This document shows, in pieces, positions 52,786 to 61,123 of a DNA stretch of 64,000 nt (positions are counted from its first letter, which is position 1; every line of letters starts with the position of its first letter). Under the pieces are notes generated by a model. It saw nothing but the letters and a program-made list of their open reading frames with translations, did no database searches and was not told the DNA's origin. The position numbers were made by a program, and so were the translations under genes. The stretch comes from Brevibacillus invocatus (GTDB taxonomy: Bacteria; Bacillota; Bacilli; Brevibacillales; Brevibacillaceae): contig NZ_RHHR01000010.1 of assembly GCF_003710915.1 (NCBI RefSeq), positions 372,001 to 436,000 of the forward strand, written 5' to 3'.

Positions 52786-52881
52786 TTAATCACACGCACA
52801 TGCAACGATCACGAGCAATACGAACAACACCAACACCAAAGCAAAATCGTCGAATCCAAATCCGTTAAATACACTACTCAT
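52786..52881 (-). CDS. YjcZ-like small spore protein
   Basis: 31 residues: begins MSSVFNGFGFDDFALVLVLF and continues with VLLVIVACAC-D. The Gly/Phe-rich start followed by ALVLVLFVLLVIV is the YjcZ pattern (a group of tiny sporulation proteins with F.LIVVLFILLIIVG). AAAGGAGGGAAAGCGA precedes the ATG and a terminator follows the TAA. The Cys-Ala-Cys end is unusual. Confidence 0.75.
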   Translation of the reverse strand: MSSVFNGFGFDDFALVLVLFVLLVIVACACD

Positions 52882-53002
52882 TCGCTTTCCCTCCTTTATC
52901 GGCAACTAGTCATACTGTATGTGCGGATCGTCAATCCTGATTGGACTCCCGCCTACATGCGTGCCCGTTTTTGGACGCATACCCTCAGTGCCGATAAGAA
53001 AA

Positions 53003-53078
53003 CTTGGCCCCACCAAGCTTTTGGCGGGGCCTTAGTTGCACTTATGTCGATAGGCAAAAATTTAAATTCCTATCGACC
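53003..53078. repeat. Two neighbouring inverted repeats downstream of yczE
   Basis: GGCCCC...GGGGCC hairpin with T residues leftward (53003-53035) fits a terminator of yczE. A second, GTCGATAGG (53048-53056) with CCTATCGAC (53069-53077), lies between that and the yczE stop; it has 9 perfect pairs and no T tail. The gap 52882-53002 shows nothing else. Confidence 0.55.
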
Positions 53079-53094
53079 AAAGAAAGTCATGGAA

Positions 53095-53751
53095 TTAGCT
53101 GGCTCGACGCTCTACCCGCTCTGGCAGCGCGTATTGTTTTTTCATCACCATTTGCCAAAACGGAATGGTTCTTTGAATCATCGGTCCAGTCAACAACGCG
53201 ATCAAGACCGTACCGACAGAAACAGGTCCACCTAATGCGGCTCCCGCGATTAGAACAGTAACCTCGATGATCAATCTTACTTTTTGGATGCTCCATCCCA
53301 GGCGCTCATTCATCGCCAGCATGAAGCTGTCTCGGGGGCCAGCTCCAAGACGTGGAGAGAGATACATGCCGATGCCTACGCCCATGATCATCATCCCCAT
53401 TAAAAACATCACGGTGCGTTCGAACAAACCCTCGATTTGCGGCACGATATCCCACCACAAAATCAAATCCAGAAAACTGCCGAAACAGACCATATTCAGA
53501 AACATGCCAAATGTAGGCTTTATCTTGGCGAGCAAATAAGAGGACAAGATAACGACAACCCCAACAATTTGCGACCATATTCCAATCGTTAGACCAAACG
53601 TTTTCTGCAGACCAATATGAAAAGTATCCCAAGGCGCTACTCCCATGTTTGCCTGAATGGTCAGAACGCACCCGAAGGCTCCGATAAAGAGCCCCAGCAT
53701 AAACATGCCATAGCGTATCACAATGGACCTGCTGATCCGTATACCGGACAC
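53095..53751 (-). CDS. YczE/YyaS/YitT family integral membrane protein
   Basis: 218 residues, five helices. IRYGMFMLGLFIGAFGCVLTIQANMGVAPWDTFHIGLQ is the YczE signature; the same motif returns as LSPRLGAGPRDSFML. In B. subtilis YczE is needed for surfactin production through an unclear mechanism. Starts with GTG after AAAGG. Single gene. Confidence 0.85.
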   Translation of the reverse strand: MSGIRISRSIVIRYGMFMLGLFIGAFGCVLTIQANMGVAPWDTFHIGLQKTFGLTIGIWSQIVGVVVILSSYLLAKIKPTFGMFLNMVCFGSFLDLILWWDIVPQIEGLFERTVMFLMGMMIMGVGIGMYLSPRLGAGPRDSFMLAMNERLGWSIQKVRLIIEVTVLIAGAALGGPVSVGTVLIALLTGPMIQRTIPFWQMVMKKQYALPERVERRAS

Positions 53752-53793
53752 TGCCTTTCACCTTTCCTCTCCTCTTAAACCCCTCTATCTCTA

Positions 53794-54024
53794 CTAAATT
53801 CTCTTCCAGCCTGCGATGACCTCAAAGAAAATTCCATCCTTGCGGTAATACGCCTCAGGCTTGTCGTAATCCAGGTAGGTCGCTGCCTCCCGGAGGCGAT
53901 CACCCGACAAAATCACTTGGCGCTGCTTATTGGCAGCGTCCCTGTATTCAATAACCAGATTCACTTCTTCTTGCAGGCAGTGTGCCACCAGCTCTTCCGG
54001 TGTTGTGAAGGTAATCCGTTTCAT
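53794..54024 (-). CDS. Small hypothetical protein
   Basis: 76 residues. FTTPEELVAHCLQEEVNLVIEYRDAANK and AYYRKDGIFFEVIAGWKRI suggest a small alpha/beta protein. The ATG follows GGAAAGAGGGG. No family recognised. It lies 33 bases before rnz on the same strand, possibly cotranscribed after it. Confidence 0.6.
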   Translation of the reverse strand: MKRITFTTPEELVAHCLQEEVNLVIEYRDAANKQRQVILSGDRLREAATYLDYDKPEAYYRKDGIFFEVIAGWKRI

Positions 54025-54057
54025 ACCCCTCTTTCCTTTCTTACGTCCTGTTAATGA

Positions 54058-55035
54058 TCATTCATTATAACAGGGATCGTTCCTTTCTCCCATCGTTTTT
54101 CGCACTCTCTTGACTGGCAGACTATAGAAATCCGCTGCCAGGGTCGTAGCAGGAAAACGCTCTCTCGCCTCAGCCAACAGATCTTCCATCGTAAAGTCCC
54201 CTTCTTCATCCTCATAACGCGGACTAAAGTGGGTCAAGCAGAGCATTTTCACGCCTGCTTTGCTCGCCAGCTTGGCGGCTTCCTGGGCTGTCGAATGACC
54301 GCTGCGAACAGCCAAATCCTTATCCCGCTGCGCATACGTCGCCTCATGAACCAGCAAATCAGCATCCTGAGCAAGTTCAAGAACGGATTGACAAGGCTCG
54401 GTATCCCCGCTAATCACGATTTTTCGTCCTGGCTGTGCTTCCCCTACAAAATCCTTCCCGTCAAGCATCCGACCATCGGGCAGCACGACCTGCTCTCCTC
54501 GTTTCAATGCACCATAAAGAGGCCCAGAAGGCACCCCCATCTGTTTGGCAAGCTCGACCTGGAATGCGCCCGGCTTCTCTTTTTCTTGCACGGCATAAGC
54601 AAAGGACTGCACCCGATGCTTGGCCGGACTGCAGGTCACGATAACCTCGTCATCCTCATAGACAACACCCTCGCTCACGATATGGATCTGCAAAGGATAG
54701 TGCAGATGGACAGGACTGACCTCCATGATCGCGCGATAATAACGATCCAAGCCTGGGGGTCCGTACAGATCGAGCTGCGATGCTTCCCCGTTGCGCAGCG
54801 ATCGGCTGGCCAGCAATCCAATCAGGCCATAAAGATGGTCACCGTGCAGATGCGTAATGAAGATTTTTTCCAACTGACTGATTTTCATCGGCGCCCGAAG
54901 CAATTGATGCTGGGTCCCTTCTCCGCAGTCAAAAAGCCACCATTTTCCTGCTTGCATAAAGCGAAGTCCAATCGCGCTCACATTCCGCTTGGTTGTGGGT
55001 GCTCCGGAACCTGTTCCCAAAAAAGTAAGTATCAC
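54058..55035 (-). CDS. rnz: Ribonuclease Z
   Basis: 325 residues from a GTG with AGGAGAC upstream. Metallo-beta-lactamase fold with the zinc motif FITHLHGDHLYG, N-terminal LTFLGTGSGAPTTKRNVSA, SPAKHRVQSFAY exosite region, ISGDTEPC and the late LLVHEATY and LTHFSPRY. Cuts the 3' trailer of tRNA precursors. Confidence 0.95.
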   Translation of the reverse strand: MILTFLGTGSGAPTTKRNVSAIGLRFMQAGKWWLFDCGEGTQHQLLRAPMKISQLEKIFITHLHGDHLYGLIGLLASRSLRNGEASQLDLYGPPGLDRYYRAIMEVSPVHLHYPLQIHIVSEGVVYEDDEVIVTCSPAKHRVQSFAYAVQEKEKPGAFQVELAKQMGVPSGPLYGALKRGEQVVLPDGRMLDGKDFVGEAQPGRKIVISGDTEPCQSVLELAQDADLLVHEATYAQRDKDLAVRSGHSTAQEAAKLASKAGVKMLCLTHFSPRYEDEEGDFTMEDLLAEARERFPATTLAADFYSLPVKRVRKTMGERNDPCYNE

Positions 55036-55174
55036 GACTTCTTGTCTCCTTTTGCTTCAATGCGTCCACACTGTCGTTTGTTCAGGCGCCTGTCCCTTCA
55101 TCTGGGCATTCACCCTTTTTTCCATCATCGCATACCTTACCACAGACAACAAACCTAGCAAGGAGGGACTTTGG

Positions 55175-56170
55175 ATGATGAAACGTCTTCTCTCTCTGGG
55201 TATGGCTATCGGCCTTGTGGGAATGGCCATCTTGAGTGGTTGCTCAAGTGCCCCAGAAAAAATTCGTATCGGTGAAGTGACTCGCTCCCTGTTCTACGCG
55301 CCCTTGTATGTAGCCTTGGAAAAGGGCTTCTTTCAAGAAGAGGGATTGGATGTAGAGCTGTCCACCATTCCTGGCGGAGACAAAGTCATGTCCGCCTTAC
55401 TCTCGGATGGCATCGATGTGGCGCTCGTCGGTTCCGAAACGAGTATATACGTCGCACAGCAAGGAGCGGCTGATCCAGTCATCAACTTCGCGCAATTGAC
55501 ACAGACAGACGGCACGTTCCTCGTCGCACGTGAAAAAACAGATTCTTTTTCGTTTGATCAACTGAAAGGCACGGTCTTCCTCGGCCAGCGCAAAGGCGGC
55601 ATGCCTCAGATGGTTGGCGAATACGTGCTGAAAAAGCACCAAATCAACCCGCAAAGCGATCTGGAGTTGATCCAGAACATCGAATTTAAAAACATTGCCG
55701 CTTCCTTTGCATCTGGTACCGGAAAATACGTACAGTTGTTCGAACCGGAAGCCTCTCGTTTTGAGCAGGAAGGCATCGGTCATGTCGTCGCTTCGTTTGG
55801 CAAGGAAAGCGGCACAGTGCCGTATACCGTGTTTATGACCAAGCAAAGCACAATCGACAAAAACCCGACTGCTATCCAAAAGTTTACCAATGCCGTTTAC
55901 AAAGGGCAACAATGGGTTGCCAGCCATTCACCCAAGGAAACCGCGGATACCATCGCCAAGTACTTCGAGCAGATCAAACCGGAAATCATGGAAAGTGCCG
56001 TTAAACGCTATCTGGAGCAAGGCTCCTATGCCACAGATCCGATTTTGGATGAAGCAGAATGGAAGCAGCTCCAGGACATCATGGATTCCGCAGGAGAGCT
56101 AAAAGGCCCCGCCGATTACGCCAAACTGGTGAATACGACTTTTGCCAAAGCTGCTATAGAAGGGAAGTAG
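55175..56170 (+). CDS. ABC transporter substrate-binding lipoprotein (SsuA/THI5 type)
   Basis: 331 residues. Lipobox ILSGC. NMT1/THI5-type fold: VTRSLFYAPLYVALEKGFFQEEGLDVELSTIPGG, VALVGSETSIYVAQQGA and TYAKYF-like ETADTIAKYFEQIKPE. Members bind sulfonates, nitrate, or thiamine precursors (HMP). No thiamine riboswitch is seen upstream, so substrate is open. First of three genes; ATG after AGGAGGG. Confidence 0.85.
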   Translation: MMKRLLSLGMAIGLVGMAILSGCSSAPEKIRIGEVTRSLFYAPLYVALEKGFFQEEGLDVELSTIPGGDKVMSALLSDGIDVALVGSETSIYVAQQGAADPVINFAQLTQTDGTFLVAREKTDSFSFDQLKGTVFLGQRKGGMPQMVGEYVLKKHQINPQSDLELIQNIEFKNIAASFASGTGKYVQLFEPEASRFEQEGIGHVVASFGKESGTVPYTVFMTKQSTIDKNPTAIQKFTNAVYKGQQWVASHSPKETADTIAKYFEQIKPEIMESAVKRYLEQGSYATDPILDEAEWKQLQDIMDSAGELKGPADYAKLVNTTFAKAAIEGK

Positions 56171-56173
56171 ACC

Positions 56174-56980
56174 ATGATGAACAAGACTCCTTCTACGCCG
56201 GCCAAAATTGAACTCGGCCACGTGACCCATCTCTATCTATCCTCGAACAGGGCATTCATGGCGGTCAAGGACATTAACCTACGCGTGGAGGAAGGCGAGT
56301 TCATTTGTCTGGTCGGTCCCAGTGGTTGTGGTAAAACCACGCTGCTCTCCTTGATTGCCGGATTGGAGCAGCCTACATCCGGCAAGATTCTCATTGATGG
56401 CAACAGGGTCACCGGGACATCCTCACAAGTAGGCTATATGCTTCAGCAGGATTACTTATTCAACTGGCGCAGTATCGAGGATAACGTATTCCTCGGCCTG
56501 GAGATCAAGGGAATACGGAACAAAGAAACCGAGGAGTACGCTTTGCACTTGCTCGATGAAATGGAATTGATTGATGTCCGCAAGTCATCTCCGACGCAGT
56601 TGTCAGGAGGAATGAGACAGCGCGTCGCTCTCGTTCGCACCCTCGCCTGTCAGCCGCAAATTCTGCTACTCGACGAGCCATTCTCCGCTCTCGACTACCA
56701 CACCAAATTAAAGCTGGAAGACCTGGTGTTTACCACACTGCGGCGGCATAAAAAAACCGCGATTTTGGTAACACATGATCTGTCTGAATCGATTGCGCTT
56801 GGTGATCGGGTGCTGATTTTTTCCAGAAATCCCGGCCAAGTGCGAACGGAACTCACGATTCCAGCTCCGATTCGCCATGCACTGCCTTTTGAAGCACGCA
56901 ACCAAGAGGGCTTTTCAGATCTGTTCCAATACGTGTGGAAAGAGATGGAGGTGTTGTCCGATGCAGCCAAAGGAGATTGA
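56174..56980 (+). CDS. ABC transporter ATP-binding protein (SsuB/TauB type)
   Basis: 268 residues. Walker A VGPSGCGKTT, Q-loop MLQQDYLFNWRSI, signature LSGGMRQRVALVRTL, Walker B ILLLDEPFSALDYHT, switch His in LVTHDLSE. Follows the binding protein gene by three bases and overlaps the permease gene by 20. Confidence 0.9.
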   Translation: MMNKTPSTPAKIELGHVTHLYLSSNRAFMAVKDINLRVEEGEFICLVGPSGCGKTTLLSLIAGLEQPTSGKILIDGNRVTGTSSQVGYMLQQDYLFNWRSIEDNVFLGLEIKGIRNKETEEYALHLLDEMELIDVRKSSPTQLSGGMRQRVALVRTLACQPQILLLDEPFSALDYHTKLKLEDLVFTTLRRHKKTAILVTHDLSESIALGDRVLIFSRNPGQVRTELTIPAPIRHALPFEARNQEGFSDLFQYVWKEMEVLSDAAKGD

Positions 56981-57767
56981 AGCCGTCCATCAACGCTACC
57001 TGAAAAAAGAAGGGAGAACACGCTCCTTGGTTTTCATTACGCAAATCCTTCTCTTTCTGGTATTCATAGGGCTTTGGGAAGTGCTGTCGCGAACGAATTT
57101 AATCAACTCTCTAATCTTTAGCTATCCGTCCAAAATCGTCGCTCTCCTATGGGCGCAGCTGGCAGATGGCAGTCTGCTCCCTCATGTCGGCATGACGGTG
57201 TGGGAAACGGTCGTAGGCTTTGTACTCGGCACTTTGATTGGTACCTTGATCGCAACCGTGATCTGGTGGTCCCCCTTCTTGTCTCGCGTACTAGAGCCCT
57301 ATCTGGTCATCGCCAACAGTATGCCAAAGGTTGCCCTTGGCCCCGTCTTTATCGTCCTGTTCGGCCCTGGCCTGGTCTCGGTCATCGCGATGGGGTTAGC
57401 CATCTCCGTGATTATTACAACCATCAATATCTACACCAGCTTTCGGGAGGTCAACCCGAACTTCGTAAAGGTCGTCCAAACGCTAGGCGGCAACAAACGG
57501 CAAATCTTCACGTCCGTGATCCTGCCTGCTACGATTCCTACCATTTTGGCGACCTTGAAGGTAAATGTCGGTCTTTCCTGGGTAGGTGTGATCGTCGGAG
57601 AATTCCTTGTATCGCAAATTGGATTGGGCTACCTGATTATTTATGGCTTCCAGGTTTTCAATTTTACCCTGGTCATGATGAGCCTCGCCATCATCGCTCT
57701 CGTCGCAACCTTGATGTACCAAGGCGTAGCGTATTTAGAACGGCGGCTCACCAGCCAGTTTAAATAG
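56961..57767 (+). CDS. ABC transporter permease (SsuC type)
   Basis: 268 residues, six helices. The EAA loop is VVQTLGGNKRQIFTSVILPATIPTILATLK-like; GLSWVGVIVGEFLVSQIGLGYLI is typical of SsuC/TauC. The ATG follows GGAGGTG inside the end of the ATPase gene. Confidence 0.9.
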   Translation: MQPKEIEAVHQRYLKKEGRTRSLVFITQILLFLVFIGLWEVLSRTNLINSLIFSYPSKIVALLWAQLADGSLLPHVGMTVWETVVGFVLGTLIGTLIATVIWWSPFLSRVLEPYLVIANSMPKVALGPVFIVLFGPGLVSVIAMGLAISVIITTINIYTSFREVNPNFVKVVQTLGGNKRQIFTSVILPATIPTILATLKVNVGLSWVGVIVGEFLVSQIGLGYLIIYGFQVFNFTLVMMSLAIIALVATLMYQGVAYLERRLTSQFK

Positions 57768-57777
57768 ATTGATTCAC

Positions 57778-57821
57778 AAAAACGGTGCTGTCCCGTACTC
57801 ACATACGGACAGCACCGTTCC
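57778..57821 (-). terminator. Terminator between the ABC operon and the CDF gene
   Basis: AACGGTGCTGTCC pairs with GGACAGCACCGTT around CGTACTCACATAC. The T run is on the leftward side, so it mainly serves the CDF gene. Confidence 0.85.
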
Positions 57822-57843
57822 CTTTCACCCGATACGATTCAGA

Positions 57844-58779
57844 TTAAGCTTGCTGAAGTAAAAACTTTTTACCATATTCCCCGTGGTCCAGAATGGCCGG
57901 ATCTTCGATTTGAATCGTAGAATGCTTGATACCGTACTTGGTCTTGAGCAGATGGTTGATGGCCATAATCACGCAATACGGTTGAATATTTTCTCTCACA
58001 AAGACGTGCGCGGTCAACGAGTAATGATCCGTAGTCACTGCCCACAAATGAAGCTCATGGACGTCCTCTACCCCTTCGACCCTACTGATATCTTCGCGGA
58101 TTTTATCCAGGTCGAATTTCTCAGGTACAGATTCCATCAATACAGCGAACGACTCGCGAATGATCTTCGCCCCTCCGATGAAGATAATTCCTCCAATCAC
58201 CATACTGATCAACGGGTCAAAGATGTAAATACCCGTAAAGTAAATCAATACAGCGGAAGCAATGACTCCGATCGAGCTGAGCAAATCTCCGATAAAGTGC
58301 CAGAGCGCGCTTTTCACGTTGAGGTTTTCTTCATCTTTTATACTGCGGCTTAAGACGATGGTCAGGACGATGTTTACAATCAAGCCGATGGAAGCAATGA
58401 TCAGCATCAGCTGCAGATCTACATCCTGTGGATGGATCATTCGTTTAATACCTTCGACAAAGATTCCGATTGCAATGATAGAAAGAGCTAATCCATTCAA
58501 AAACGAAGCGATAATCTCGAAGCGCAAGAAGCCAAAGGTGTACTTCTTATTAGGCTTGCGCGTTGCCAAGTAAATGGCAGTCATGCTCAACCCCAATGCG
58601 ATGACGTCGGAGATCATGTGCGCCGAATCCGATAAGAGGGCGAGTGAATTGGAAAGCAGCCCTCCAACAACCTCCACAATCGTAAAAAATAGCGTCAGCA
58701 TCAAAGTAATCCAAAGTGTTTTCTTTGATCTATGCTGCTCCTTCACATGGTTCAGGTGATGATAATCAATATTCTTCAT
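57844..58779 (-). CDS. Cation diffusion facilitator (CzcD-like) metal exporter
   Basis: 311 residues, six helices and a C-terminal cytosolic domain. LLSNSLALLSDSAHMISDVIALGLS carries the first metal site (D, H, D pattern) and ALWHFIGDLLSSIGVI the matching site in TM5. The tail VEGVEDVHELHLWAVTTDHYSLTAHV is the dimer domain. Exports Zn2+, Co2+, or Cd2+ with proton exchange. ATG after GAGGAAG. The His-rich N terminus (YHHLNHVKEQH) may bind metal. Confidence 0.92.
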   Translation of the reverse strand: MKNIDYHHLNHVKEQHRSKKTLWITLMLTLFFTIVEVVGGLLSNSLALLSDSAHMISDVIALGLSMTAIYLATRKPNKKYTFGFLRFEIIASFLNGLALSIIAIGIFVEGIKRMIHPQDVDLQLMLIIASIGLIVNIVLTIVLSRSIKDEENLNVKSALWHFIGDLLSSIGVIASAVLIYFTGIYIFDPLISMVIGGIIFIGGAKIIRESFAVLMESVPEKFDLDKIREDISRVEGVEDVHELHLWAVTTDHYSLTAHVFVRENIQPYCVIMAINHLLKTKYGIKHSTIQIEDPAILDHGEYGKKFLLQQA

Positions 58780-58803
58780 AGGAATGCTTCCTCTCATTTA
58801 AAA

Positions 58804-58817
58804 ATAATAACTATTAT
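58804..58817. promoter_or_regulatory. AT-rich palindrome before the CDF gene
   Basis: ATAATA-AC-TATTAT, 25 bases upstream of the CDF start codon, inside a stretch of AT-rich half repeats (58801-58840). It could be an operator for a metal-sensing regulator of ArsR or Fur type; no consensus is met well enough to name one. Confidence 0.3.
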
Positions 58818-58919
58818 CTAATAATTAATTTAATCATACTCCTTCTTAACGATTTAATCCAATGAACGTTTTATGGATCATACAAGTGATTTTCATTACC
58901 AATAGCCACATACGAAGAA

Positions 58920-58961
58920 AGAAGCTATCCCATCGTCTCGTGACAAGGGATAGCTTCTATT
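58920..58961 (-). terminator. Terminator of the TPR protein gene
   Basis: AGAAGCTATCCC pairs with GGGATAGCTTCT around ATCGTCTCGTGACAA; T residues leftward. Confidence 0.82.
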
Positions 58962-58983
58962 CATATTTCATACCGGTATAGCT

Positions 58984-59943
58984 TTATTTCCAGAACTTCC
59001 ACCAGCTCTTTTTCTGTGCGGAATCGCCAGCCTGTTCTTGAGCCACTTTTTGTTCCGCTGCTGCTTCTACCTCTGCCGCGCCTGGGATACGGGCGAGAAA
59101 TTGATCGACCATCGGTTTAAAGTTATCAGCCAAGTGATCTTGCATATGACGCAATATCGCAATCGCCTTTTCCTTTTGATCGGTAGCGAGCAACGCGTTG
59201 GCGTAATTAAATCCTGCATATGGAAACGGGAAATCGGGCTGCCAATACTCTTCACAAATCTGAATCAGCTGGTAGACGTATCCGGCTTGTCCTAACTCCC
59301 CTGTTACAGTCATGACTACCTCGAAGCGATCTGAAGACCCTTCAATGGCTTGCTTGTACCAGTGCATCGCTTTCAGGAGGTTTTCCTCACTCAGTGCGAC
59401 TCGCGCCAAGTGCAGCTTTGGACGCCACGCCCCTTCTTTGGCAGCAAGCGTTTCCAATCTGCGTCTGAGCTCATCCTTTTTTCCGCCAGCAATGAAAGCT
59501 TGCGCGTATAAATTCAAAGCATTTTCCTGGTTCGGATCTTTGAACAAAGCTGTTTCCAGCATTTCAAAGGCTTTAGCTTCGTCACCCTCAGCTCCATAGA
59601 TTTTGGCCAGGTTGGTACATGCGGCTCCTGAAGCCGGAAAACGATCCAGACAATTGATCAAAATCGTTTTGGCTCGTTCAAATTCTCTGGCTTGCATGTG
59701 GACGACAGCGCGAAAAATCAGTGCTGACTCGATGGGCCCGTACAGCTCCAAAAGCCTGTCCGCAGCGATCGCAGCCTGTTCGTTGAACTGATCCTTCGCC
59801 AGCTCCATGGCGTACTCTCGCAGCTTCTCCTTGTTGTCCCAGTATTTATCCAGGTTGCCGGGAATCACTTTTTTTTGATAAGCTTCACGCGACATCTGTA
59901 CGGATTGGCCCAACTCATTGGTAAACGTCACAAAATCAGACAT
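58984..59943 (-). CDS. Tetratricopeptide repeat protein
   Basis: 319 residues. TPR-type helix pairs run from about residue 55 to 280 (ALIFRAVVHMQAREFERAKTILINCLDRFP, AACTNLAKIYGAEGDEAKAFEMLETALFKDPNQENALNLYAQA). A Glu/Ala tail and KKSWWKFWK end follow. The first 40 residues (TFTNELGQSVQMSREAYQKKVIPGNLDKYWDNKEKL) recur in other Brevibacillus-like TPR proteins. Partner unknown. Confidence 0.82.
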   Translation of the reverse strand: MSDFVTFTNELGQSVQMSREAYQKKVIPGNLDKYWDNKEKLREYAMELAKDQFNEQAAIAADRLLELYGPIESALIFRAVVHMQAREFERAKTILINCLDRFPASGAACTNLAKIYGAEGDEAKAFEMLETALFKDPNQENALNLYAQAFIAGGKKDELRRRLETLAAKEGAWRPKLHLARVALSEENLLKAMHWYKQAIEGSSDRFEVVMTVTGELGQAGYVYQLIQICEEYWQPDFPFPYAGFNYANALLATDQKEKAIAILRHMQDHLADNFKPMVDQFLARIPGAAEVEAAAEQKVAQEQAGDSAQKKSWWKFWK

Positions 59944-60007
59944 GAAACAGCCTCGCTTTCATTTCCTACACAAATTGTATCAAGAGAATGGACGAATCCA
60001 GCAAAGA

Positions 60008-60036
60008 AGAACGATTTTCCCATAAGGAAAACCGTT
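60008..60036 (-). terminator. Probable terminator after the gene at 60056-60430
   Basis: AACGGTTTTCC pairs with GGAAAATCGTT around TTATG; T-rich leftward but interrupted. Confidence 0.55.
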
Positions 60037-60055
60037 CAGATCCGCGTCTCCCGTC

Positions 60056-60430
60056 TCAAATCCAGGCTTTCATGTTTACTTTGCGGATAAATTCTTCCAT
60101 TGATTCCTTGACGGGTTCGTCATTAGCCGTTTCCGCCTCCTGCATGCCCAGCAGTTGACGAAATAATGCTTCGTTGCGTGTTGCCAGCGCGTAATCGAGC
60201 AAAGCCTCGCGGGATACTCTCTCAGCCTCCTCTTCCAGAAGCTGCTCTTCCAGAGCGATATCCTCTTCAATAACGGGGAATTGCTTATCTATTTTAGGGA
60301 TTCGCACTATCCACGCAAATGCACTGTCGGGATTACGGTCACGAGCGATCAGGTACCCGTATTCGCTAATTGGCAAACCTTGCTCAAAGGAGTCGGCCAC
60401 GATGACGACACGTTGTCCAAGCTTGAACAT
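60056..60430 (-). CDS. Hypothetical acidic protein
   Basis: 124 residues. N-terminal KLGQRVVIVADSF and GYLIARDRNPDSAFAWIVRIPK look like a small beta (KOW/SH3-like) domain, followed by a Glu-rich helical half (EEDIALEEQLLEEEAERVSREALLDYALATRNEALFRQLLGM). ATG after AGGAGTT. No family recognised. Confidence 0.6.
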   Translation of the reverse strand: MFKLGQRVVIVADSFEQGLPISEYGYLIARDRNPDSAFAWIVRIPKIDKQFPVIEEDIALEEQLLEEEAERVSREALLDYALATRNEALFRQLLGMQEAETANDEPVKESMEEFIRKVNMKAWI

Positions 60431-60446
60431 GAGCGTCAACTCCTAA

Positions 60447-60463
60447 ATAAGATTAATTCTTAT
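60447..60463. promoter_or_regulatory. ATAAGA-N5-TCTTAT palindrome
   Basis: Six-bp perfect arms with a 5-bp centre, 17 bases upstream of the ATG at 60430 and just before its ribosome binding site. Possibly an operator; no regulator assigned. Confidence 0.3.
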
Positions 60464-60610
60464 CATACTAAATTATATGTGCGCTTGGGAAGGGAAAACC
60501 CTCGGGAAGGGCTTGCACACAAAAAGTTTGTTGTGTGAAGCAAAATGCGTTACACTTTGATGTACATGCATTTTTTTATATAAAGTGTCTGGTAAACGAG
60601 GTGTACGAGC

Positions 60611-61051
60611 ATGCAAATGACCGCAGGGTTCTCCTTCTTTATCGTGGGTTGGACGATTGTTCTGGTCAGTCTGATGTTTATTGGCGGATACTTCATGTTC
60701 CGCAAATTTTTGAAATCGATGCCCAAACAGGATGGCAAGTCTGATCTCGATTGGCAGGATCATTATATTGATAAGACGCGCTCGCTTTGGACGGAGGAAG
60801 GGCTTGAGCTGTTGAACGAACTGGTCTCCCCCGTGCCACAGCTTTTTCGTGACGTTGCGCGGCGCTCTATCGCGGCCAAGATCGGACAACTGGCTCTGGA
60901 AGAGAAAGCACACACCATTACAACCGATTTGATTGTCAAAGGGTACATCGTCGCTACACCGAAAAGAGATCATAAGTGGCTCATTGCCCATCTGGAATCC
61001 AAGCAAATCGATTACACGCCTTATGAGAAGTATTTGAATGCTGAATCTTAG
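60611..61051 (+). CDS. yneK: YneK family protein (DUF2621)
   Basis: 146 residues. One N-terminal membrane helix (FSFFIVGWTIVLVSLMFIGGYFMF), then a cytosolic domain with DWQDHYIDKTRSLWTEEGLELLNELVSPVPQLFRDVARRSIAAKIGQLALEE, the DUF2621 core. B. subtilis YneK is of unknown function. ATG with GAGGTG 8 bases upstream. Confidence 0.87.
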   Translation: MQMTAGFSFFIVGWTIVLVSLMFIGGYFMFRKFLKSMPKQDGKSDLDWQDHYIDKTRSLWTEEGLELLNELVSPVPQLFRDVARRSIAAKIGQLALEEKAHTITTDLIVKGYIVATPKRDHKWLIAHLESKQIDYTPYEKYLNAES

Positions 61052-61067
61052 AAAACCTGACGAAAAA

Positions 61068-61116
61068 GCTGCCATCCTGGTCCTGTAACAGACCAGCAAG
61101 ATGGCAGCTTTTTTAT
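61068..61116 (+). terminator. Terminator between yneK and adhP
   Basis: AAAGCTGCCATC(C) pairs with (A)GATGGCAGCTTT with an inner TGGTCTG/CAGACCA-like stem, T residues on the right side; may act in both directions. Confidence 0.83.
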
Positions 61117-61123
61117 AATCTCT

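Noticed and set aside
55036-55174. Thiamine (TPP) riboswitch ahead of the ABC operon
   Set aside because: No CTGAGA or ACCTGA-type TPP core is present in the 139-base leader.
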